A DNA stretch of 64,000 nt from Geobacter sp. (GTDB lineage: Bacteria > Desulfobacterota > Desulfuromonadia > Geobacterales > Pseudopelobacteraceae), in the NCBI GenBank assembly GCA_003574895.1, contig PJFB01000008.1:62001-126000 (forward strand), written 5' to 3'. The notes under the pieces are model-generated. The model ran no database searches and had not been told where the DNA came from. It worked only from the letters and a program-made list of their open reading frames with translations. The translations under genes and the position numbers were made by a program. Below, piece after piece: positions 1 to 7,143 of this stretch. The number at the start of each line of letters is the position of its first letter. The first letter of the stretch is position 1.

Positions 1-709
1 CATCCGCCCAGGAAGATTCGCCCTGGATGGTAAGACCGGGGATGGGCCGGTATTCAAAGTCAACGGTATAGGTTTGCTCATCGACCAGTTCACTTCCCAT
101 GACGCGGACATGGTCAGTGGTCTGGACACCGCTGAAGCCGACCCATAGATCGGAACCAAGGTTCTGTTTGATTTTGCCGCCAAAGACTTGCCGTTCCACG
201 GCATCCACTCCCCAAAAGTTGTCCCAACGGCTATAGGCGATCCCCGAAACGGCAGTCAGTGATGTGCCAAATTCCCCTTCTCGCGTGTACTTGTAGGAAC
301 CACCCTTTATGGCGGTGTTGAGGGCATATTGGGAGAATGACTCAAAGGTGTCACCAACAGTCAGCGTATGGACCTTATTGGTGAATCTACCCTGCAGGTT
401 TGTCAGCGAGGTGTTTTTGATGTCATTGCGCCGGTCGTCGGTGGACTTGGCCCCCACCGTCCAATTATAATCGAATTCGCCCAGACGGCCGTTGCCGAAG
501 AGGTTCAGAATCTCCAGATAGCGGGCACCTTCGGTGAGAGACGATTGGCTGCCAGCGCCAGGTCCGCTAACATCATTGTAGGTAAGAGAAAAGTCGTTGG
601 AACCGTGGATCTCATGTTCGGCAGCCTGTGATGCCGCTGGCGCCAGAGCAACCACCGCTACCAGTGCAGTGAGCAGCTGCAATCGTCGTATACTTCTCAA
701 TCGCTTCAT
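1..709 (-). CDS. Putative outer-membrane beta-barrel protein, N-terminal part (runs off window)
   Basis: The reading frame enters from the start codon at 709 and stays open to the window edge (about 236 codons), so only the N-terminal part is visible. It begins MKRLRSIRRL and continues with a hydrophobic stretch ending in ASQAAEHE, a good Sec signal peptide. The mature part is rich in aromatic and alternating polar/hydrophobic segments (YNWTVGAKS, GSYKYTREGEFGTSL, AYSRWDNFWGVD), which suits an outer-membrane beta barrel. An ATG at 715 lies only 2 bases after the AAGGAG, so 709 (8-base spacing) is preferred. It sits about 70 bases downstream of two other secreted proteins and is probably their operon partner. 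Exact family not recognised; a surface porin-like role is inference. Confidence 0.65.
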   Translation of the reverse strand, partial: MKRLRSIRRLQLLTALVAVVALAPAASQAAEHEIHGSNDFSLTYNDVSGPGAGSQSSLTEGARYLEILNLFGNGRLGEFDYNWTVGAKSTDDRRNDIKNTSLTNLQGRFTNKVHTLTVGDTFESFSQYALNTAIKGGSYKYTREGEFGTSLTAVSGIAYSRWDNFWGVDAVERQVFGGKIKQNLGSDLWVGFSGVQTTDHVRVMGSELVDEQTYTVDFEYRPIPGLTIQGESSWAD

Positions 710-781
710 AGACATTTCTCCTTTTGTGCGTTGTTGACTTCTGTTGTAGGTTGAAACTGCATAAAGTTAGTCATGGGGGCG

Positions 782-3700
782 TTACTGCACATACCAGAAA
801 CGCCCGTTAAGGGTGCGGCTGATGCGCGGTTTGCCGCGGCTGTCCAGCGACATCTCCTCGTTGACGCTCGATTTTTCCTCATGTTTCAGGTTGTGGCGGA
901 AGTTGCGGCCGGTGATGGTCACATCGTAGGAAACTCCATAGGCCGAGCCGTTCCAGGAATACTTTAAATTCGCTATCTGGTAAGTAATCTGATCGAATAC
1001 GGTGAAGCTGTTGTGCAGGTGCCCCTGCAAGTCGTCCAGCGTCGTGCCGTCTCCGGATTCCCAGTCATCGCCGATCATCGCCATGACCGCAGATTCGTTG
1101 CGGGATTCGTAGGCTTGCTTAAACTGGTCGTAAAATGTACGTGCAAGACTTTCATCGAAAGCTTCTGGCGTGGATGTCGATGGTTTACCGGCCGGTTTAC
1201 CGGCCCATTGACGAATAAAGGAAAACCGCTGTTTATACTCGGTATTTTGCCGGGCAAAAAAATCCTGCCGGTTGGGAGACAGTTTCGGATCAGTGGCTGC
1301 CGAGGCCAGAAAGCCCATAACGGCAGATTCTTTGGCTGCTGCCTGCTTATAAAGCTCTCCTACGACAGGATCGTGCATGTTCTTGTTGTAGGCGGCTTGG
1401 GCATCAAATTCTAAGGACGACAGGTTGCCGACAACTTCGCTGAACCGTTCCCTCATCTTCTCAAAATAGACTTCTGCGTCTCTCCACTGGCGGAAAGCCG
1501 TCAGCTTTTCATCAAAAACAGTCACCACTCCCAGAATGCTGGCCCGCGTTTGATCATCCCAGCAGTCAGCCGCGACCTCCCGAAGAAAATCCAACCCCTT
1601 GTCGGGATAATTGGCAAGGTCGATATTTACACCATTTACTGGGTAACTGAGCTTTGGGATGGATAGCAACCCGAGGTAATCTCCATTGACAGCCTTTTCC
1701 AGGCTCCGTTCAAAGAAAATGTCGACCTTTTCAAGTTTTTGCAATTCAGGTTTTATTTTATCGAAATAATCCTTAGTAATAATGCGGCACTCGCCCTGTC
1801 GTTCGATAAAGGTATAATGTTCAGGGGCCGACATGCGGACCAGGCCGGTACGGTCGGCAATATACATGCTCACGAAGTCCTGAAGCCCCAGGTTGTAATT
1901 CTGATCAATCCAGATAAGGCGGCTCTCAGCCAGCGAACGGTCAAGTTGCTGCCTTGCCAAGCGGATATCGCTTGCCGACATGAAAACCTGTCGTCCTGTC
2001 AGGGCTCTGCATTTGCCCGCCTTGTAAGCTGCTGCCACCTCGGGACGAAAAACAAAAGTGCCATTCATTCCGTTAATACTGATTCCAGGGTATTGAGACA
2101 CAAATTCTCTTAATACTGGACCAAGCTGCCCGAGGGTCATCCGTAATTGGCTGAGATAGTCCTGATCGTTTTCCATATTGCCCAGGTCGGTTTGGTAGAG
2201 CTGCTGCGCTGACCGTGCCGGTCCCTTGAGTGACTCCCCTTTGTCAAGCAATTCTATGAGCCTTTTAACAAAAGGTCTTTGCTTCTCATTCAGAGATTTC
2301 GCCAGAGATTCTGCGAGCCGCTGGTTTGAACCCCAATGGCTTTCTGACAGTAATGTTTCCAGCTCCAGCACCTTTTCTTCAAGAGTGGCAATTTCCCCCT
2401 TTCTCTCCGCCAAGTTATCAACCAGGGCAATCATACCGTCGATACCGCTGATCAGTGATGGCACGTAAGCTTTGCCCCCGCAAAAGGGGATATACCTCGC
2501 TTCTTCACCTATTTTTCGGCTTAACGACTCCAGATAAGATCCATGTAGTCCGGTAAATGAGCCAACATCATCGCCTGACTTAAAGGTTGCCTGAGGAAAC
2601 TTCAACTTGCCAAGCCCCACATAGCCTGTTGAGGGGAAGTCTCCGCAATATCTCGCCAGGGTCTCTTCAATTTCGATTATTCCTCCGTTTGCACTCCCTG
2701 ACCTCCATTTGGTGGTTTGAAATAGGTGGATGAGATCATCTATGCTCCTGGAAAGATCCTCTATCTGTTCCTCATCAAGTTTCGCCTGTGACGTGAGAGT
2801 ATCAACATATGCCCCGACCTCCTCATTCAGATCATTCAGCAACTGTTGGTCAATAGTGCGATAAGCCGCCAGTTGAAGAGCGAACTGCTCTAAGGCCTCT
2901 TTACTCCTTTCGAGAGGGGGCGGTTGCATCTGCTGGGCCTGATCAAATTCTGCCCGGGCTGCAGCCGCCTGGTCATCGTAACTTTTTTTCATGTTTCTGG
3001 TCTGCTCAGAGATGCGGTTTTGAGCGGCGACAATTGCCCCTGTTCGCTGAAATTCTTCCTTGAGCGCCCCTTGCACATCGGCAAAACTTAAAGAGAAGCC
3101 GTATGGATTGGCTCGCCAAACAGTGACTTTGGCGTTCTCGGCCTTGCGTAGTTCTTCGCGTTGACGCTTCTCCTGCAAAATCTCACGAGCCGTCCAAGCC
3201 TGGTCATGGTATTTACGCAGATCCTCCAGTAGTGATGTGCGCTCTGTCCCGAGTTTGCCCGTGGTCGGAATCCAGGCCAACACATCAACCGCATAGCGCT
3301 TGGAGTTATTGACTACCTGGATCAATGGCGAAAGATCGTTGCCGTTGATTCCCTGCTGGATGCGTCCCGGGCAGTTTTTGACAAACTCCCGGACCTCGGG
3401 GAGCTTGACAACCGCGCTCATATATTTTTCCAGCACACTGGCCGAGCTCATGCCGCTCGATTTTTGTTTCAACTCATCCGCGTATTTGCGCATGACGTAC
3501 TGCTGCTCACGAACCTTCGCAGCCCGGTTTAAATAACTCAATAACCCGGCAATATAACCCTTGAATTCATCCCGGCGATTATACATTTCCGATTCTTCAA
3601 TCACGTTTCCAGGCAGGGTCCAGCGACTCCAAATACCTGTTTCGGGCCAATCATCTTTGCCGAGCTCTTCGACAACGTAAGTCTTAAACAGGTCGCGCCA

Positions 3701-4330
3701 GCGATTATCCAGAAGCACTTTACGCCAGAGATATTCAAGAGCTTCAGACGTAACCGGGATGGGGTCGCCCACACCAACATCACGGTTGCGGCTCTTAAGG
3801 TTCGGATCACTTTCAATCAAACCGTAGAGGCTTTCTAATTTAAGGCCAACGGTGCTTTTTTTCAGTTCTGAAGCCGAAATTTGATAAACCTGGTAGGCGG
3901 TGATCAGGGTTGTTACCGGCAGAGTGGTTAGCCCCATGGCACCAAGATAGGCCTTGCCCGCCTCGCTGCCGGCTACCTCCCCGAGGACGAGCAGTCCACC
4001 AGAAATCGCCGCCTCCTGGTTTTCGCCGAGATAGAGCTTGCCGCCGATATCAAGGGCTCCGGAGATCCGACCGATGGCCTGGTTATAAAAATTCAGTTTG
4101 TCGGAGATCTCTTTTACCGCTGCTGGTGCTCCACTACTCAGGGATTCACCATAAATATTAATCAGTTCACCATAGGCAGGAGGGAATGTGGTGGTAACCA
4201 CCTGCTCGAAAGGTCCTGGAGCTTCCGCCAAAGCCTTGGCCGGCATCAAAGTCAGACAGGTGATAGCTGTAAGCAGAACCAGAGCAAACAGTCTGTCAAC
4301 CCTTCGAATGAAAACGGTAAGTGCTTTCAT
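782..4330 (-). CDS. Large secreted protein of unknown function with C-terminal module shared with upstream neighbour
   Basis: 1182 aa. An N-terminal signal peptide (residues 1-35, hydrophobic LFALVLLTAITCLTL, ending AKALAEA) predicts export. Most of the protein is charged and helical, with coiled-coil-like stretches around residues 460-580 and 680-780; several scattered Cys could form disulfides. The last ~115 residues (from about ARTFYDQFKQAYESRNESAV) resemble an NTF2-like alpha+beta module and align by eye with residues ~147-265 of the gene just upstream (shared pattern AY..-FDxI-Y-I-NL). The start ATG overlaps the upstream stop by one base (TAATG), so translation is probably coupled. No enzyme motif was recognised. 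Function unknown; a periplasmic or surface assembly role is only a guess from the context. Confidence 0.85.
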   Translation of the reverse strand: MKALTVFIRRVDRLFALVLLTAITCLTLMPAKALAEAPGPFEQVVTTTFPPAYGELINIYGESLSSGAPAAVKEISDKLNFYNQAIGRISGALDIGGKLYLGENQEAAISGGLLVLGEVAGSEAGKAYLGAMGLTTLPVTTLITAYQVYQISASELKKSTVGLKLESLYGLIESDPNLKSRNRDVGVGDPIPVTSEALEYLWRKVLLDNRWRDLFKTYVVEELGKDDWPETGIWSRWTLPGNVIEESEMYNRRDEFKGYIAGLLSYLNRAAKVREQQYVMRKYADELKQKSSGMSSASVLEKYMSAVVKLPEVREFVKNCPGRIQQGINGNDLSPLIQVVNNSKRYAVDVLAWIPTTGKLGTERTSLLEDLRKYHDQAWTAREILQEKRQREELRKAENAKVTVWRANPYGFSLSFADVQGALKEEFQRTGAIVAAQNRISEQTRNMKKSYDDQAAAARAEFDQAQQMQPPPLERSKEALEQFALQLAAYRTIDQQLLNDLNEEVGAYVDTLTSQAKLDEEQIEDLSRSIDDLIHLFQTTKWRSGSANGGIIEIEETLARYCGDFPSTGYVGLGKLKFPQATFKSGDDVGSFTGLHGSYLESLSRKIGEEARYIPFCGGKAYVPSLISGIDGMIALVDNLAERKGEIATLEEKVLELETLLSESHWGSNQRLAESLAKSLNEKQRPFVKRLIELLDKGESLKGPARSAQQLYQTDLGNMENDQDYLSQLRMTLGQLGPVLREFVSQYPGISINGMNGTFVFRPEVAAAYKAGKCRALTGRQVFMSASDIRLARQQLDRSLAESRLIWIDQNYNLGLQDFVSMYIADRTGLVRMSAPEHYTFIERQGECRIITKDYFDKIKPELQKLEKVDIFFERSLEKAVNGDYLGLLSIPKLSYPVNGVNIDLANYPDKGLDFLREVAADCWDDQTRASILGVVTVFDEKLTAFRQWRDAEVYFEKMRERFSEVVGNLSSLEFDAQAAYNKNMHDPVVGELYKQAAAKESAVMGFLASAATDPKLSPNRQDFFARQNTEYKQRFSFIRQWAGKPAGKPSTSTPEAFDESLARTFYDQFKQAYESRNESAVMAMIGDDWESGDGTTLDDLQGHLHNSFTVFDQITYQIANLKYSWNGSAYGVSYDVTITGRNFRHNLKHEEKSSVNEEMSLDSRGKPRISRTLNGRFWYVQ

Positions 4331-5538
4331 TAGTATCTATTGTCAAAAGAAACAGTGTTGCTGTAGGGGCTGGATTCACCACCGGCATTTCTGACGATTT
4401 TTGCTCTGAAATAGAGAATTGCCGACTGCTGGGCTATATAGTTACTCTCAACCCGGACAAAGGTGTCGAAGTCCTTACGCTCTGCCTCCTGCCACGGGCC
4501 ATTCATGCCGAGGCTCTCCTCGACGACCACTTCGTAGAGCCCCGTGGATGTTGCCGGATCCATGGGGGTGGAAAACTCGAGGTCTACCATGTGGTGATTC
4601 GGTGCAGGGTTGGTGGCAACAAGATTTATTGGCGCTGGGATGCCACCGACAATGCCGGTAGATGGGCCAATCGTCACCGTGCCATCCGATGCTACTGTAA
4701 TGTTCTGCTCACTATTAGGTACTGTGCCTGTTGCCACATTTTCAGCGTCGGATAATCCGAAAATCAGCGGGTTTTTCATGCTGAATAGTTTAGGTCCTTC
4801 ATTTTCCATGGAAAAAACGAACTCGGTGGTTCCCTTGTCTCTCAAGGTTTTGCCGCTCTTGGTGGAAGTTACTCCCCTGGAAAAGGAAAGAGCTACGAAG
4901 ACATTCCCGCCTGAACCGGCGGACAGGTTGTTGATGGTGTAGCGGAGGTCGATGTTGTCGAACAGGCTGAAGTCTCTGCGGATAGCCCGGTCGAGAATGG
5001 CCGCATCGGCGGCAAAATCCGGACTGACCTGGAGCATGAAACCGCTCGGGTCTTCACCACGGTAGGCGCTGACCAAGGCATCCATTGCTTTTTTGATGAC
5101 TGCGGAAATATTCTGATCGGAGACGCTGACCTCCTTACGGGTTGCTTCAACGTCATTGGATTTGCCGGTGGTGTCCATGATCTTCACATACATAAGGTAG
5201 CTTTTGCCGATTTCAGGCTTAAAACCATATTCGAAGGTACCGTCATCGCTTCGCGCAGCTTCCTGCCAGGTGGCCTTGCCGTCACGGCTTACCTGAACAA
5301 CCCCCACCTGAGATGAAGTAGTCCCCGCCTTACCTCGCAGCACCAAGCGCCCTTCCGGCAGAGTCTCCCGATAGACGGTTATCTTGTCCCCCAACTCATC
5401 GTAGGAAACACCGTTTAAATACAGGTACCGTGTTGAGATCTCATTTTCAGACTGGCCGAAGATCCACCATTTGGCTTCTGCAACTGTGGTGAAAGCAAGG
5501 CAAATACACGTGATCGCAAGTAGTTTTAGCGTGTTCAT
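4330..5538 (-). CDS. Secreted protein with Ig-like, NTF2-like and fibronectin-III-like regions, unknown function
   Basis: 402 aa, first gene of a three-gene secreted operon. Residues 1-22 form a signal peptide (KLLAITCICLAFTTVAEA). Residues ~30-140 look like a beta-sandwich that binds or spans (repeated Lys/Gly/aromatic strands, ending in KSNDVEATRKEVSV). Residues ~147-265 form the module also found at the C-terminus of the next gene (SAYRGEDPSGF, LFDNIDLRYTINNL). Residues ~305-402 look like a fibronectin-III/Ig-like domain (APINLVATNPAP opening, YFRAKIVRNAGGESSPYSN ending). SD AAGGGAG lies 8 bases before the ATG. The function is not known; multi-domain adhesion-like architecture is inferred from composition and not from a database hit. 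Confidence 0.85.
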   Translation of the reverse strand: MNTLKLLAITCICLAFTTVAEAKWWIFGQSENEISTRYLYLNGVSYDELGDKITVYRETLPEGRLVLRGKAGTTSSQVGVVQVSRDGKATWQEAARSDDGTFEYGFKPEIGKSYLMYVKIMDTTGKSNDVEATRKEVSVSDQNISAVIKKAMDALVSAYRGEDPSGFMLQVSPDFAADAAILDRAIRRDFSLFDNIDLRYTINNLSAGSGGNVFVALSFSRGVTSTKSGKTLRDKGTTEFVFSMENEGPKLFSMKNPLIFGLSDAENVATGTVPNSEQNITVASDGTVTIGPSTGIVGGIPAPINLVATNPAPNHHMVDLEFSTPMDPATSTGLYEVVVEESLGMNGPWQEAERKDFDTFVRVESNYIAQQSAILYFRAKIVRNAGGESSPYSNTVSFDNRY

Positions 5539-5625
5539 GGCAGTAACTCCCTTGATTATTGGGTAAAAATATAGTTATTTGACGAAAATCAAAGCAACGT
5601 ATTCAGGGTAAATATATTTTGAATA

Positions 5626-6012
5626 TCAGGCTGGAGGAGCTCGTGGCGAAGTGACAATTGCTACGAATGCAATCGGAGGGATATGAAGTGGGTGGGGCGT
5701 TGGTTGTGGTGGAGGTGATGATGACCACTCTGGATAAACAATAGAGCATTCCTTGTGGAAGTTAGCCAAGACCGACACAGCCTTGATGCCAATCGTCAAA
5801 CTGGTTTCACATTCTGGTTGAAAGTTGGGGATGTTATCACTTGAAAAGGTAATGGGGGCGAGGAGCAGCAGGAGAAGAATCAATAGTTTGGACAGGCACC
5901 TTTTCGGCGAATGGGCTCGCAGAAAAGGACTTTTTGAGACGCGGGAGGCCGTGTCTCTGGAAGTATTTTTGTATGTAGTTGTCAAGGATAGAATCTGGAT
6001 TAGGATATACAT
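5626..6012 (-). CDS. Doubtful small ORF with hydrophobic segment and Pro-rich tail
   Basis: 128 codons open on the minus strand upstream of the secreted operon. The translation has a strong hydrophobic run (SKLLILLLLLLAPITFSS) that could be a signal peptide or anchor, two Cys (PECETS, HKECSI) and a Pro-rich tail (SSPPPQPTPHPLHIPP). Against it: the ATG at 6012 has AAAGG directly abutting it rather than properly spaced, the N-terminal 35 residues look uncoded, and no family is recognised. A start nearer the hydrophobic run would need a rare codon. It could be a small secreted protein or chance. Confidence 0.3.
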   Translation of the reverse strand: MYILIQILSLTTTYKNTSRDTASRVSKSPFLRAHSPKRCLSKLLILLLLLLAPITFSSDNIPNFQPECETSLTIGIKAVSVLANFHKECSIVYPEWSSSPPPQPTPHPLHIPPIAFVAIVTSPRAPPA

Positions 6013-6201
6013 CCTTTATTAGAAATTTCCTGTATACGACTATGTATATTTATGTTGTTAACGATGTCAAGGGTTTTAATCGCTGAGGGCAAATTTCCGG
6101 CCCCTTGGGGCGATTGAAACACCAACCGAGGTGGTCGGGGTTAGTGAGACATTCTGATAGGAAAAATAAGCAATATCCGGATGTTGTTGTGGTTATTGGC
6201 T

Positions 6202-6361
6202 TCAGGCCGCCAGTTTCAGTTGTTCGAGTCCCCGGCAATACGCCTCAGCCAACGTCTGTTTGTCAAGTTCAGAATGCTTCGCGGGTGAACTGGCATCCTT
6301 GGTCGCTGTTGAAGATCCGGAGCGCCATAAATGCGTCGTGGACGGTCGTTGTCGTTGAGAA
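6202..6361 (-). pseudogene. IS3-family transposase (OrfB) remnant with internal deletion
   Basis: On the minus strand, bases 6316-6272 or so read IFNSDQGCQFTREAF then stop, the integrase-core signature usually seen as IFNxDQGxQFTSxxF around the second catalytic Asp of IS3-family OrfB. After that a different frame reads LDKQTLAEAYCRGLEQLKLAA and stops at 6202, matching the usual OrfB C-terminus (xxKTPAEVYxG). The region that would lie between them, including the catalytic Glu, is missing, so this is the scar of an internal deletion. No terminal inverted repeats or target duplication were found. The rest of 6013-6201 holds nothing I can support. The remnant sits between the secreted operon and the PP2C operon. 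Confidence 0.6.
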
Positions 6362-6377
6362 TTGAATTGGGGCCGGT

Positions 6378-7136
6378 TTATGGCGAAGTTACCAGTACAA
6401 CGGAGATGTTATCCCTGCCGCCGTTTGCATTGGCAGCAGCAATAAGATCTGAGGCGAGAGCATCAAGACTGTCGGCATTACTTGCCAGAATGGCTTCGAT
6501 TTCAGCATCAGCCAGCATATCGGTAAGTCCATCGGAACAGATCAGAAGCATGTCGCCCTGCTTGAGTTCTATAATGTTGAAATCGGGATACGGAGGGTCT
6601 CCACACCCAACTGACTGGGTTAGAGTATGAAATTGTTTCTTTGGGATCTGACCGATGGAAATGCCACTTGCCAGCAGTTGATCACCCACGGTGTGATCGT
6701 TTGTTAATCGCACGAATTTTTGCCTCTCACTTCCAAGCAGAGAGGTCGGGAGGTTATGAAAGCCATGAAACAAATAGCAACGGCTGTCTCCGGCATTAAC
6801 AATATATGCTTTATTCTCCCGCAAAACTGCGACGACCAGAGTCGTCCCCATCCTCATAAATGATGGACTTGATTGCGATTTGGTGCTTATCTCCCAATGA
6901 GCGGTGTGCATGGCATGCACCATAAGCTCAAAGTAACCATCCGCCTCAGTATGTTCGATGTTTGATCGCAATATCGAATAGACAGTTTCAACAGCAAGGG
7001 CGCTGGCCACTTCGCCGGCATTATGCCCGCCAATGCCGTCAGCAAGCAGATAGATGCCAAGGTTGTCATCAGCAAGGATACAATCTTCGTTATTCTGACG
7101 GACAAGGCCGGGATGGGTGGCGTAGGCTGAGATCAT
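6378..7136 (-). CDS. PP2C-family Ser/Thr protein phosphatase
   Basis: 252 aa, catalytic domain only, cytoplasmic, no signal or membrane segment. It should remove phosphate from Ser/Thr using two or more metal ions. Metal-binding and family motifs are visible: RQNNEDC near residue 14-19, ADGIGGHNAGE (Asp33), CSDGLTDML and GGRDNISVVLV near the C-terminus. Typical length for bacterial Stp/PrpC-type enzymes. It begins 7 bases after the stop of the 721-aa gene and is third in an operon headed by a Ser/Thr kinase, so it is probably the opposing phosphatase for that kinase. The downstream side ends close to the transposase scar. Confidence 0.93.
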   Translation of the reverse strand: MISAYATHPGLVRQNNEDCILADDNLGIYLLADGIGGHNAGEVASALAVETVYSILRSNIEHTEADGYFELMVHAMHTAHWEISTKSQSSPSFMRMGTTLVVAVLRENKAYIVNAGDSRCYLFHGFHNLPTSLLGSERQKFVRLTNDHTVGDQLLASGISIGQIPKKQFHTLTQSVGCGDPPYPDFNIIELKQGDMLLICSDGLTDMLADAEIEAILASNADSLDALASDLIAAANANGGRDNISVVLVTSP

Positions 7137-7143
7137 AAGATTG

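Noticed and set aside
368-967. Plus-strand ORFs of 87 and 64 codons
   Set aside because: Shadows of the minus-strand outer-membrane-like and 1182-aa genes, which have SD sequences, signal peptides and coding-like composition.
3910-4755. Plus-strand ORFs opposite the 1182-aa and 402-aa genes
   Set aside because: Frames read Arg/Pro-rich uncoded sequence and lie wholly inside better-supported genes.
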